A stretch of 64,000 bases of DNA from Treponema succinifaciens DSM 2489 (GCF_000195275.1 NC_015385.1:992001-1056000); one strand, 5' to 3'; numbered from the stretch's first letter, positions 16,488-24,939 are shown. The notes: generated by a model not told the origin, from the sequence alone. Translations and numbers: made by a program.

Positions 16488-17722
16488 TTTGTCCTGATGA
16501 AAAATGCACAGGCTGCGGCGCCTGCGTTTCAATTTGTGCAAAAAAAGCGATTATCCTCAAAGAAGATTTGTATGGATCTCTACGTCCTTTTGTGGATTCT
16601 GAAAAATGTATTAATTGTGGATTATGCAAAAAGGTTTGCCCGAATAATCAGAATTTATCTTTTTCAAAAGTGAAAAAAGTTTATGTCGCTTATAGCTTTG
16701 ATAAGTCCGTTTATAATAAAGCTGCTAGCGGTGGAATTGCTTCTGAACTTTATAAGATTGCTATAAAAAATAATTGGTTTTCGATGGGAACTTGTTTTGA
16801 TAGGCATACCGGAGTTTTTTATAAAGAAGTAAAAGACGTTTATGATTTAGATTGGGCTTGTAGTTCAAAATATGTTTATTCAAATATGCTTCCAGCATTT
16901 AATTGTTATTGCGAGCATCTTTCTAAAAATGAATATGCGATTTTTATTGGTCTTCCTTGTCAATGTGCGGCATTGTATTCATATTTAAATCTGAAGAACA
17001 AAAAATTTACAGAAAACCTATTCCTTGTAAATATTATTTGTCATGGAGTTCCAAATTGGAAATTTCTTGACGAACATCTTGATTTCATTGAAAAGAAATC
17101 TGAAAAAAGAATTTCAAAAATTTTTTTCCGTAGTAAAACTGCGGATGAAAGTCATAGGGGTGGTAACTCCTATGACTATCATCTGAGATGTATCTCAGAT
17201 GATAGTCAGGAATTTTATATTTGTGATATGCACAAAAAAGAATCTTACGGAAATGCATTTTTAAGTAATTTAATTTTTCGGGAAAACTGTTATTCGTGCA
17301 GCTATGCAAAGCCAGAACGTTTTTGTGATTTGACTATTGGTGATTACGATGGTTTAGGCTGTGAGGTTGAGTATAACAATCCTGTAAAGCAAGTCTCTTG
17401 TGTTCTGTGTTACACAGAAAAAGGAAATGTGCTTGTGAAAGAATTAAAAGAATCGTGTTACTTAGAGAATAGACCTTTGCCAGAACCTTTTAAATATAAC
17501 GGGCAACTGAATTATCCTTCTGTTCCGCATAAAAACAGGGGCAAATTTAAAAATAGTTATTTGCAAACAGAAAACTTTGAATATGCAGTGAAAAAATCAT
17601 TGATAAGGGAAATGTATTTTTCTTTTAATCTTTTTTCAACTGCAAAACAATTTATAAAAAACAACTTCAAGTTTGTTTATGCAATCTATAAAAAATTCAA
17701 AAAAATTGGTGGCTGCAGATGA
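16484..17722 (+). CDS. Coenzyme F420 hydrogenase/dehydrogenase beta-subunit-like Fe-S protein
   Basis: A 412-residue protein. The N-terminus carries two 4Fe-4S motifs, CTGCGACVSIC and CINCGLCKKVC. The rest matches the FrhB N- and C-terminal domains (AASGGIASELY near residue 86; GLPCQCAALYSYL; CYSCSYAKPERFCDLTIGDY). In polysaccharide clusters such proteins are thought to perform flavin/Fe-S redox steps, but no reaction is established. It is coupled to the pyruvyl transferase before it and the deacetylase after it. The coding sequence contains two overlapping inverted repeats at 17150-17208, falling in a poorly conserved loop between FFRSK and the C-terminal Cys block. Confidence 0.82.
   Translation: MICPDEKCTGCGACVSICAKKAIILKEDLYGSLRPFVDSEKCINCGLCKKVCPNNQNLSFSKVKKVYVAYSFDKSVYNKAASGGIASELYKIAIKNNWFSMGTCFDRHTGVFYKEVKDVYDLDWACSSKYVYSNMLPAFNCYCEHLSKNEYAIFIGLPCQCAALYSYLNLKNKKFTENLFLVNIICHGVPNWKFLDEHLDFIEKKSEKRISKIFFRSKTADESHRGGNSYDYHLRCISDDSQEFYICDMHKKESYGNAFLSNLIFRENCYSCSYAKPERFCDLTIGDYDGLGCEVEYNNPVKQVSCVLCYTEKGNVLVKELKESCYLENRPLPEPFKYNGQLNYPSVPHKNRGKFKNSYLQTENFEYAVKKSLIREMYFSFNLFSTAKQFIKNNFKFVYAIYKKFKKIGGCR
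17150..17208. repeat. Tandem overlapping inverted repeats inside the FrhB-like gene
   Basis: AGTCATAGG (17150-17158) pairs with CCTATGACT (17169-17177). Overlapping it, TGACTATCATCTGAGAT (17173-17189) pairs perfectly with 17192-17208 across a 2-base loop, giving 17 bp without mismatch. Both lie wholly in coding DNA. Confidence 0.9.
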
Positions 17723-18657
17723 TAAAAAGAATCCTTAGAAAAATGAAGCATTGCATTCAAGATATTGGAACAAAAGGTTATGTGCTTATGTTGCACAGAG
17801 TTTCGGAAATTGAATCCAATGGAATTTTTATGAATGAAAATATGAAAGTTTCTCCTAAATTTCTTGAGGAATTTATTTTGAAATATAAAGAAAAATATGA
17901 TTTTATTTCTTCGACTGAAATAAATGACAGATTAAAAAATAAATCAAAGAAAAAGTTTATTGTTTTTACAATGGATGACGGATATTTAGATAATTATACA
18001 ACCGCTTTTCCAATTTTTAAGAAATATAATGTGCCGTTCACTGTTTTTGTAGCAAGTGATTTTCCGAATATGAAATGCTTTTTGTGGTGGCATATTCTTG
18101 GGGACATGATTAAAAAAAATGACCATATAAAACTTTCGGACGGAAGTATTTATAGTTGTGCCACTTTAGAAGCAAAAAATTTAGTATTTGAACAACTTCG
18201 TTCAAAAATTCTTCTGTTAAATTCGCAAAATTTGATAACAAAGTTTTGTAGCCTTTTTGAAATTGATTTGCCTGAATTGCAGACTTTGAATGCGAAATAT
18301 TGTATGTCTTGGGAAAACATTGTTGAACTTAATAAAAATTCTCTTGTAACAATTGGTGCTCACACAGCACATCATGCAAATTTGAGGGCGATGAAAACAG
18401 AAAATGATGTTAAGCGAGAGATAATAGAAGGTTTGAATGAATTTGAGAATCATATCCCAAATTACAAAAAATCGGTTTTTGCTTATCCATTTGGCTCTCC
18501 TTTTGAAATTGGAAAAAGAGAAATTGATATTGTTGAAAAAATGGGATTTACAAGTGCCTTTTTAGGCTGCGGACGTGGTGTAAAACAAAAAAGCTGTCAT
18601 TGGGCAATTCCTCGCATTGCATTTACTGAAGACTTTGATTTTTCAATTTTAAAATAG
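17719..18657 (+). CDS. Polysaccharide deacetylase family protein
   Basis: A 312-residue NodB-type carbohydrate esterase (CE4). The catalytic motif 1 is FTMDDGYLDNY (general-base Asp pair), and motif 2 appears as GAHTAHHANL, which supplies the metal-binding histidines. FAYPFGSPFEIG resembles the following motif. No signal peptide is evident, so it probably works on cytoplasmic or membrane-bound polysaccharide intermediates. It overlaps the FrhB-like gene by four bases and is followed 11 bases later by a glycosyltransferase. Confidence 0.88.
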   Translation: MIKRILRKMKHCIQDIGTKGYVLMLHRVSEIESNGIFMNENMKVSPKFLEEFILKYKEKYDFISSTEINDRLKNKSKKKFIVFTMDDGYLDNYTTAFPIFKKYNVPFTVFVASDFPNMKCFLWWHILGDMIKKNDHIKLSDGSIYSCATLEAKNLVFEQLRSKILLLNSQNLITKFCSLFEIDLPELQTLNAKYCMSWENIVELNKNSLVTIGAHTAHHANLRAMKTENDVKREIIEGLNEFENHIPNYKKSVFAYPFGSPFEIGKREIDIVEKMGFTSAFLGCGRGVKQKSCHWAIPRIAFTEDFDFSILK

Positions 18658-18668
18658 GAAAAACATTT

Positions 18669-19760
18669 ATGAAAGAAAACTGTCTAACTGCAAAATCGAT
18701 TTCATTTTTTATGCCCGGCAGCGGAAAGAATCCGAGCGGCGGATATAAAGTTGTTTATGAACAGGCGAACCGGCTAGTTATGGATGGCTGGGAAGTATAT
18801 ATTGTTTATCCTGTTCATACATTTATACGAAAAATAACTTTAAGAAATGTTCTTGGAACAGTTAATAGATATTTAAAAGGTTTTTTGGGAAATAATTTTA
18901 AAGCCAAATGGTTTGATTTAGATAGCAGAATTCATGAAATAAAAGTCTTTTCTCTAAAAGAACACAATGTTCCAAAATCAAATTTTTATTGTGCTACAAG
19001 TTTGGAAACTTCATATTATTTAAATGAATATAAAATTCCAGCTGATAATAAAATATACTATATCCAAGGCTATGAAACCTGGAATGTCCCTGAGCCCTAT
19101 ACATCGAATTCTTATAAATTTGAAATGAAAAAAATTGCTATAGCTCCTTATCTTGTAGAAAAAGTAAAAGCTAGTGGTAGTGAAGTTAGTTTTATTCCAA
19201 ATGGCTTTGATTTTAATATTTTTGGAATCGATAATCCTATTGAAAATAGAAATCCTCATATTGGAATGATGATGTATGCTTCAAATAATGATATTAAGCG
19301 TTGTTCCGATATGATAGCTGCATTTGAAAAAGTAAAGATTAATATTCCAGATTTAAAAGTTCTTGTTTTTGGAGTTCCTGAAAGACCTAAAAATTTACCT
19401 GATTGGTTTGAGTATTATCAGCAACCTGAAAAGTCTTTGCTTAGAAAATTATATAATACTGCTGCAGTTTTTGTTGCCGCTAGCAGAACAGAGGGAATGG
19501 CTCTTCCCCCTGCAGAAGCTTTTATCTGTGGCTGTGCACTTTGCTGTACAAATATCGGTGGTTTTGGAATCTATGCAATTGAAGATAAAACGGCATTGCT
19601 TAGCCCTGTTTTTGATATTGATAAGCTGGCAGAAAATATAATTTTTTTAATGACACATGATGATGTCAGAATTCAGTTTGCAAAAACTGGTAATGAGCTT
19701 ATGCGGCAATTTACTTGGGAAAAAGCTTTTGAAAAATTTAAGAAGGTTGTTGAAATATGA
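18669..19760 (+). CDS. Glycosyltransferase, GT-B fold (family 4-like)
   Basis: A 363-residue GT-B enzyme. The N-terminus MPGSGKNPSGGYKVVYEQAN is the acceptor-side loop, and the C-terminal domain carries the donor-binding motif RTEGMALPPAEAFICGCALC with the conserved Glu. It would add one sugar of the repeat unit at the cytoplasmic face of the membrane. The donor sugar cannot be read from sequence. GGAAA precedes the start; the next gene overlaps by four bases. Confidence 0.88.
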   Translation: MKENCLTAKSISFFMPGSGKNPSGGYKVVYEQANRLVMDGWEVYIVYPVHTFIRKITLRNVLGTVNRYLKGFLGNNFKAKWFDLDSRIHEIKVFSLKEHNVPKSNFYCATSLETSYYLNEYKIPADNKIYYIQGYETWNVPEPYTSNSYKFEMKKIAIAPYLVEKVKASGSEVSFIPNGFDFNIFGIDNPIENRNPHIGMMMYASNNDIKRCSDMIAAFEKVKINIPDLKVLVFGVPERPKNLPDWFEYYQQPEKSLLRKLYNTAAVFVAASRTEGMALPPAEAFICGCALCCTNIGGFGIYAIEDKTALLSPVFDIDKLAENIIFLMTHDDVRIQFAKTGNELMRQFTWEKAFEKFKKVVEI

Positions 19761-20743
19761 AATTTTCTAAGAAATTTTATTTTGACTACATTTTGTTTTT
19801 TGGAATAGTTGCTTTATTTCTTTCCCTTTTTTCTGCTTTTAGAATTTTTGGAACCGGTGTAGATTATGTCGGCTACCTTGGAATTTTCTACGGCAATAAG
19901 TCCACAGAACCTATGTTCAGGTTATTAAAAATTATTAACAACTTTGTTAATGAAGGGACTGTTACACTTGTTTTTATTTATTTTTTTTGTGCATTTATTG
20001 GGCTTTATTTAAAGGGTGTGTTTTATGCTCAATATTCAAATAACTTTTTTATTTCTATATTATTTTATATTTTTACAATTTATTTTCTTCATGAGTATAC
20101 ACAAATTAGAGCTGCAATCGGACTTGGTATTTGTTATCTTTCTGTAAAAGAAATTAACAAAAGAGAATTTACTAAGTTTGCAATTAAAATTCTTTTTGCA
20201 ATATGCTTCCATTATTCTTCTGTGATTATGTTTGCCGTTTATTTTTACTGCAACTTTTTTAAAAAGCCAAAAAGATATTTTCAGATTTTGTGGATTACAT
20301 TTATTGCAAGTGTTCTTTTGTATAAATTTTTACACGGACAAAGTCTGTTTATTTTTTTAGGTTCAAATTTATATTCAAAATTATTTTTTTTAGAAAAACT
20401 TGGTGCATTGCAAAATATGGCTGATTTTTCAGTGTTTAATATTTGTTATCTCCTTATTTTGATTATGAATACAATTTTTTATTTTTTATATAAGGGTTTT
20501 CCGGATAAAAATTATGATTTTACGATTTTTCAATTAAGTTCCTTGTCTGTAATTATATTTTATTGTCTTTTTAATTTAGGCTTTAATGTAGTTACTTTTA
20601 GACTTTCAGAATTTTTTATTCCTTTTGTTTTTATTGTTATTCCTAAGATTATTTCTAGGTTCAAAGAAAAAATATTTCTTATGCCATTCGCTGTATTGGT
20701 TTTAGCATATTACGCACGGGCATTTTTAAAGGCGGTTTTATAA
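19757..20743 (+). CDS. EpsG/Wzy-like polysaccharide polymerase
   Basis: A 328-residue integral membrane protein with about nine or ten hydrophobic helices. The segment YFLHEYTQIRAAIGLGICYL near residues 113-132, with Arg after a Gln-Ile, matches the signature of EpsG-family polymerases, which join exported repeat units in the periplasm. It is the only polymerase candidate in the cluster and complements the Wzx-type flippase. It overlaps the genes before and after. The most AT-rich part of the cluster ends with this gene. Confidence 0.85.
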   Translation: MKFSKKFYFDYILFFGIVALFLSLFSAFRIFGTGVDYVGYLGIFYGNKSTEPMFRLLKIINNFVNEGTVTLVFIYFFCAFIGLYLKGVFYAQYSNNFFISILFYIFTIYFLHEYTQIRAAIGLGICYLSVKEINKREFTKFAIKILFAICFHYSSVIMFAVYFYCNFFKKPKRYFQILWITFIASVLLYKFLHGQSLFIFLGSNLYSKLFFLEKLGALQNMADFSVFNICYLLILIMNTIFYFLYKGFPDKNYDFTIFQLSSLSVIIFYCLFNLGFNVVTFRLSEFFIPFVFIVIPKIISRFKEKIFLMPFAVLVLAYYARAFLKAVL

Positions 20744-21528
20744 TGAAAAAACTCTATCTTACGGTTCTCTACAAAATAAAATACTCGAATTCCCAGACAT
20801 TGCGCTCATTTTCGGAATTGCGTTTTGGTGACAACAAGAACAATTTTTTCGTTGTCTGGGATAACTCCCCGGAAAGCGAGACAAAAATTCAAGAACTCAA
20901 GGAGTTCCTTAATACTGAGAATGTTGAATATCTTCATACGCCTGACAACACTGCACTTTCAAAAGTTTACAACAGTTGCCTTGAAAAATATTCAGATTTT
21001 GATTTTCTCATGATTTTTGACCAGGACTCAAAAATTATCCGCAAGGATTTTGATTTCTATCTTGAAAAAACGATTTCGGAAAATCCTGACGTTAATATTT
21101 TTCTTCCGCAGGTTTATTCAAAAAATAAATTGTATTCACCTGGAAAATTCTGGATTTTCAAAGGATGGCACTATAAAAGACTTGCCGCCGGAATCCACAA
21201 AGACAATCTTTACACAGCAATTATGAGCGGAACAGGAGTCAGAATTCCATTTCTGAAAAAAAACAAAATCACTTTCAACGAGGAACTTTCACTTTACGGA
21301 ATTGACACGTGCTTTTTCTCAGATGTAAGAAAAATTGACAGCAGGTTTTATGTCTTGGATGAAAGGCTAGAACATGATTTGTCGGAGAATCATTTGTCAA
21401 AAGAAGACAGAAAGAAACATACAAGACTTTATCTTGAAGGTACTTTTATTATGAATAAGAAAAGTTTATTTAAGACATTGATTGTTTATCTTTATGAATT
21501 ATATCTGAAACTTCATGGAAAAATTTAA
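20743..21528 (+). CDS. Glycosyltransferase family 2
   Basis: A 261-residue GT-A enzyme. FLMIFDQDSKI near residue 86 contains the metal/nucleotide-binding DxD-type motif typical of rhamnosyltransferase-like GT2 proteins, and MSGTGVRIPFLKK is the following acceptor region. It overlaps the polymerase by one base (TAATG). From here on codon use is visibly less AT-rich than in the preceding ten kilobases, so the cluster looks like a mosaic with a junction near the start of this gene. Confidence 0.85.
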   Translation: MKKLYLTVLYKIKYSNSQTLRSFSELRFGDNKNNFFVVWDNSPESETKIQELKEFLNTENVEYLHTPDNTALSKVYNSCLEKYSDFDFLMIFDQDSKIIRKDFDFYLEKTISENPDVNIFLPQVYSKNKLYSPGKFWIFKGWHYKRLAAGIHKDNLYTAIMSGTGVRIPFLKKNKITFNEELSLYGIDTCFFSDVRKIDSRFYVLDERLEHDLSENHLSKEDRKKHTRLYLEGTFIMNKKSLFKTLIVYLYELYLKLHGKI

Positions 21529-21529
21529 T

Positions 21530-22612
21530 ATGAAAATCATTTTTGCCCATCTTCTGAACAACTTCACAGGTTCTCCAAAAGTGCTTTCGCTTCTGCTAAA
21601 GTCGCTTTCAAATGATAAAAACATAAAAATTTCTCTTCTTACTTCAAAGACAGACGGAATTTTAAACGACATTTCGAATGTTGAATATCATGATAACTTT
21701 TACCGCTGGCATGAAAACAAAATTTTGCGCGTTTTTCAGTTTGTTTTGGCTCAGACAAGGAATTTTTTCTTCATACTTTTTGCTGATTTTGACATTCTTT
21801 ATATGAATACTGTCGTGCCGTTTGGAGCTGCACTTGCCGCAAGGCTCCGTGGGAAAAAAATCATTTACCACATTCATGAAGTTTATATAAATCCTGGATT
21901 TTTAAAACGTCTCTACACTAAAGTGATGAAAAAATGTGCGTCAGTAGCTATTTGCGTTTCAAACTATGTTCAAGAACACACTGATTTTTTGCCTTCTGTT
22001 GTTGTTTATAATCCGATTGAATTTAGTCCGCTTCCAGAAAATTTAGATGAATATTTAAATGAAAAACTTAAGCGGAAAATAATTTTTATGCCGACTTCTC
22101 TAAAAGAATACAAAGGCGTTTTTCAGTTTGTGGAGCTTGCAAGAAAAAATATCGATTATAATTTTGTGCTTTTATGCAGCACGGAACTTTCTGAAATGCA
22201 GAAATTCTTTGCAAAAATAGATTTGCCTGGAAATTTAACTCTTGTTGGAAAACAAAAATCTCTTGAAAAATTTTACCGCGAAGCGGCAGTTTCGATGAAC
22301 TTGTCATTGTATGACAAGTTCATCGAAACATTCGGACTTACAGTCCTTGAATCTTTCGATGCACTTGTTCCTGCTGTTGCCCCGGCTTATGGAGGTCCTA
22401 AAGAAATTATTGAAAATGAAAAAAACGGATTTTTAATTAATCCATATAATCTTGATGAAGTGTCAGAGTGTATAAAAAGAATCACAAGCAGTTTTGATAT
22501 TTATAAAACATTTGCTTTGAATGCAAAAAATCGTGCAAAAGATTTCAGTGAGGAAAAGTTTTTGCATGGAATAAAAAAAGTGATAGAAGAAGTTTATGAG
22601 GTGAAAAAATGA
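21530..22612 (+). CDS. Glycosyltransferase family 4
   Basis: A 360-residue GT-B enzyme. IIYHIHEVYINPGFLK is typical of the N-terminal domain and KFIETFGLTVLES plus AYGGPKEIIENEKNG form the donor-binding site with the conserved Glu. I use ATG 21530 (one base after the GT2 stop) rather than the in-frame ATG at 21515 inside the previous gene. It would add a further sugar to the repeat unit. Codons for VSMNLSLYDKFIET form a 19-bp hairpin (22289-22329). The operon appears to end here; a 344-base gap follows. Confidence 0.88.
   Translation: MKIIFAHLLNNFTGSPKVLSLLLKSLSNDKNIKISLLTSKTDGILNDISNVEYHDNFYRWHENKILRVFQFVLAQTRNFFFILFADFDILYMNTVVPFGAALAARLRGKKIIYHIHEVYINPGFLKRLYTKVMKKCASVAICVSNYVQEHTDFLPSVVVYNPIEFSPLPENLDEYLNEKLKRKIIFMPTSLKEYKGVFQFVELARKNIDYNFVLLCSTELSEMQKFFAKIDLPGNLTLVGKQKSLEKFYREAAVSMNLSLYDKFIETFGLTVLESFDALVPAVAPAYGGPKEIIENEKNGFLINPYNLDEVSECIKRITSSFDIYKTFALNAKNRAKDFSEEKFLHGIKKVIEEVYEVKK
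22289..22329. repeat. 19-bp near-perfect hairpin inside the GT4 gene
   Basis: GTTTCGATGAACTTGTCAT (22289-22307) pairs without mismatch with 22311-22329 across a 3-base loop (TGT), in the segment encoding SMNLSLYDKFIE. Confidence 0.95.
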
Positions 22613-22717
22613 CAGCCAGTAAATAATTCGATATATGTGAATGTAATGTGTTTGTCAATGTTTGTTTAGGTGCTCTGGCAAATGTTGATATTATGGCTGA
22701 TTTTTAAAACTATTATT

Positions 22718-22738
22718 TTTACAGTTCCTTACTGTAAA
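22718..22738. terminator. Hairpin after the polysaccharide operon
   Basis: TTTACAGT (22718-22725) and ACTGTAAA (22731-22738) form an 8-bp stem with a 5-base loop, about 105 bases after the GT4 stop. No T run follows on the plus strand, so it is either a weak terminator, a processing stop or an operator. The remaining gap to 22956 holds the promoter and hairpin listed next. Confidence 0.35.
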
Positions 22739-22826
22739 TAATATAAAATTTATAACTTGTTCTTTGACATTTTTATTTTTGAAGGAAAACTTTAGAAAAA
22801 TTGGAGTTTTTTTTCTTTGATTTGTA

Positions 22827-22883
22827 TGCTATAGTGTTATCAAAGAGGTGTGAAAAAATTACATCCGTGTAATTTTTTTTCAC
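22827..22883 (+). promoter_or_regulatory. Extended -10 promoter followed by a leader hairpin with T8
   Basis: TGC-TATAGT (22827-22835) is an extended -10 without a good -35. About 15 bases downstream, GTGAAAAAATTACA (22850-22863) pairs with TGTAAT(8)CAC (22868-22883) across TCCG. The inner ATTACA/TGTAAT stem followed by eight T resembles an attenuator between the promoter and the first of three small genes at 22957. Confidence 0.45.
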
Positions 22884-22956
22884 GAGTTTGCAGTGCGAAC
22901 TTATTCAGCACTTTCTTTCGCTGTCGCTAACGAGAAGTTTTTTTTAAGAGGTTGTT

Positions 22957-23232
22957 ATGGATAAACAAACAGCATATCTTTCAAATGTCGGCACATATAC
23001 AATTTTTTCTTTTGGTGATTCACGTTTAAAGTTTGTGGCACCATATTCATTAGAGCGATATGAAAGTGTTGTAAAATGGGATGACGGCTATCTGGTTGTA
23101 ATGGCAAAATATGCACATAATAAAGATGCAGAAGAAGAATACATTGACTTGCGTCCTATTTTAAAAAATCTGTATATAAATCCAGACGAGTTTTTGCATC
23201 CAATAAAATCGGTGGAGGTGAAATATGCCTGA
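22957..23232 (+). CDS. Small protein, first gene of a DUF4160-type set
   Basis: A 91-residue protein, apparently soluble (RLKFVAPYSLERYE, then VKWDDGYLVVMAKYA, EEEYIDLRPILKNLYINPDE). The last segment resembles short partners that sit beside DUF4160/DUF2442 proteins, but I cannot name the family firmly. AAGAGG lies seven bases before the ATG. It overlaps the second gene by 8 bases. Function unknown; a toxin-antitoxin-like role is often proposed for DUF4160 pairs and is unproven here. Confidence 0.6.
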   Translation: MDKQTAYLSNVGTYTIFSFGDSRLKFVAPYSLERYESVVKWDDGYLVVMAKYAHNKDAEEEYIDLRPILKNLYINPDEFLHPIKSVEVKYA

Positions 23233-23446
23233 TTTAAAAAAAATTTCTGATGAAGCTGATATGATTGTCTGTGGTTTTGCGTATAAAAAACAGAGTGACG
23301 GTGTACATATCTTTAATTTAAACAATGAGAGCGGAGCCGCAGTTATATCTGCTGACGGCTCTCTTATTGAAACAAATATGGATGATATAGAGTTTTCTAT
23401 TGCACAAAAGCATTATCTTGAAAATGCAAAATATATGGAGGCATAA
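23225..23446 (+). CDS. Small protein, middle gene of the DUF4160-type set
   Basis: A 73-residue, acidic, soluble protein (MIVCGFAYKKQSDGVHIFNL, ISADGSLIETNMDDIE). No family recognised. GGTGGAGGTG precedes the ATG and it overlaps the gene upstream; the third gene starts two bases after its stop, so all three should be made together. Its compact beta-rich look suggests a small partner protein. Confidence 0.6.
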   Translation: MPDLKKISDEADMIVCGFAYKKQSDGVHIFNLNNESGAAVISADGSLIETNMDDIEFSIAQKHYLENAKYMEA

Positions 23447-23448
23447 TC

Positions 23449-23730
23449 ATGCCGAAATATTTTTCGTTTAAGGTTTGCGGATATTATTTGTATTTTACAT
23501 CAAAGTGCATTATTGAAGCAATGCATGTTCATGCAAGCGATTCAAAACTCACTGAAGAAGGTTCTGCAAAATTCTTTGTAAAAGGAAATGGGGATTCTGT
23601 TCTTCAAGAAAAAGGATGCCTTAATGACCGTGAAATAAATAAAATTCAAGCATTTATTAAAGATAATTACCAAAGTATGTATGATAAATGGCAGGAATAT
23701 AGCAAAGAAGGATTTTACATCGGAAAATAA
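23449..23730 (+). CDS. DUF4160-family protein
   Basis: A 93-residue protein matching DUF4160: the opening PKYFSFKVCGYYLYFTS corresponds to the usual hydrophobic hairpin, MHVHASD to the conserved HVHV segment, SAKFFVKGN to the AKFW segment, and the C-terminal helix INKIQAFIKDNYQSMYDKWQE to the closing KWxEF helix. DUF4160 genes are common in toxin-antitoxin-like pairs with small partners. GGAGG is six bases before the start. Biochemical role unknown. Confidence 0.75.
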   Translation: MPKYFSFKVCGYYLYFTSKCIIEAMHVHASDSKLTEEGSAKFFVKGNGDSVLQEKGCLNDREINKIQAFIKDNYQSMYDKWQEYSKEGFYIGK

Positions 23731-23796
23731 TTTCCTGTTTTCTTTCCAAAAATAAAAATGTCACTGAACGCTTGAAAAAGGCTTTTGGAGGCATTT

Positions 23797-24939
23797 ATGC
23801 TTGAAAATAATGAGATGCTGAATCAAGTTCAGCATGACACAAATCTTTGTAAAACTCTCCGTATCTCTGTCATCGGTACTGTTGGTGTGCCTGCCTGTTA
23901 CGGCGGTTTTGAATCTCTGGTGGACAATTTGCTTGATTTTACGCCTGCGAATGTGGAATATACAGTTTTCTGTTCGGCAAAAAAATATGAAAACAGGCTG
24001 GAGTCTTACAAGGGCGCAAAGCTTGTCTATCTTGAAAAGGACGCCAACGGGATCGAAAGCATTTTCTACGATTTTGAAGGAATGAAGCGTTCCTTGAATT
24101 CGGACATAATGCTGATTCTGGGTGTTTCCGGGTGTATGTTCCTTTCTTATATCCGCAGGCACTTCCGGGGAAAAATCATCACGAATATTGACGGTCTTGA
24201 ATGGCGGCGCGACAAATGGAAGTGGTATGCAAAGCATCTTTTGAAATTCAGCGAGAAGATGGCGGTCCGTCATTCTGACATTGTAATAGGCGACAACAAG
24301 GGCATTACTGACTACATAAAATCTGAATATTCTAAAATTGTGCAGAACAAGAGCGTTGAGCTGATTGCGTATGGCGGCGACCAGGTTTCGCGTGTTCAGG
24401 ACAATTCTTTGTTTGAAAGATATCCGTTCTGCCGAGAGCCTTATGCGGTTACTGTCTGCCGGATTGAGCCTGAAAACAACGTTCATGTGATTCTTGAGGC
24501 GTTCTCAAAAATGCCGGACGAGACGCTTGTTTTTGTGGGCAACTGGGAAAAGTCGGAATATGGCCGTAGCTTAAAAGAAAAATTCAGCGCGTGCAAAAAT
24601 ATCCTCTTGCTTGACCCGATTTACGAGCCGCATACCGTGAACTGGCTCCGCTCAAATGCCCATGTTTATATTCATGGACACAGCGCAGGCGGAACAAATC
24701 CTTCTCTTGTTGAGGCGATGAATCTTTCTCTTCCGATTCTTGCGTTTGACTGCGTTTACAACCGTGCTACAACCGAAGAAAAATGCCTTTACTGGAAAAC
24801 TTCTGATGACTTGCAGGATCTGATGAAAAATGAAAGCGACAAGTTTGAGAAAATCGCGAGCGAAATGGGCGAGGCTGGAAAACATCTTTACAGCTGGGAT
24901 CGGATTGCAAAGCAATACAATGCTTTGTATAAAATATAA
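23797..24939 (+). CDS. DUF1972/GT4 glycosyltransferase (rhamnosyltransferase-like)
   Basis: A 380-residue GT-B enzyme. The motif ISVIGTVGVPACYGGFESLVD is the DUF1972 signature of rhamnosyltransferases that initiate or extend surface polysaccharides; the C-terminal domain has GHSAGGTNPSLVEAMNLSLP. I start at ATG 23797, behind GGAGG (23787-23791). The first ~20 residues (LENNEMLNQVQHDTNL) come from a short palindromic repeat and are absent from the usual family N-terminus, so a start nearer RISVIGT is possible. The gene belongs functionally with the polysaccharide cluster but is separated from it by the DUF4160 set. Confidence 0.85.
   Translation: MLENNEMLNQVQHDTNLCKTLRISVIGTVGVPACYGGFESLVDNLLDFTPANVEYTVFCSAKKYENRLESYKGAKLVYLEKDANGIESIFYDFEGMKRSLNSDIMLILGVSGCMFLSYIRRHFRGKIITNIDGLEWRRDKWKWYAKHLLKFSEKMAVRHSDIVIGDNKGITDYIKSEYSKIVQNKSVELIAYGGDQVSRVQDNSLFERYPFCREPYAVTVCRIEPENNVHVILEAFSKMPDETLVFVGNWEKSEYGRSLKEKFSACKNILLLDPIYEPHTVNWLRSNAHVYIHGHSAGGTNPSLVEAMNLSLPILAFDCVYNRATTEEKCLYWKTSDDLQDLMKNESDKFEKIASEMGEAGKHLYSWDRIAKQYNALYKI
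23815..23835. repeat. Dispersed-type palindrome encoding LNQVQHD
   Basis: ATGCTGAA-TCAAG-TTCAGCAT, 8-bp arms with a 5-base loop, embedded in the 5' end of a glycosyltransferase gene. The same palindrome type, read as LNQVQHD or HAELDS in different frames, is known to be scattered in many bacterial genomes. Confidence 0.6.

Noticed and set aside
23761-24486. 241-codon minus-strand open frame
   Set aside because: Lies entirely antisense to the DUF1972 glycosyltransferase, whose motifs are intact; no family features in the antisense product.
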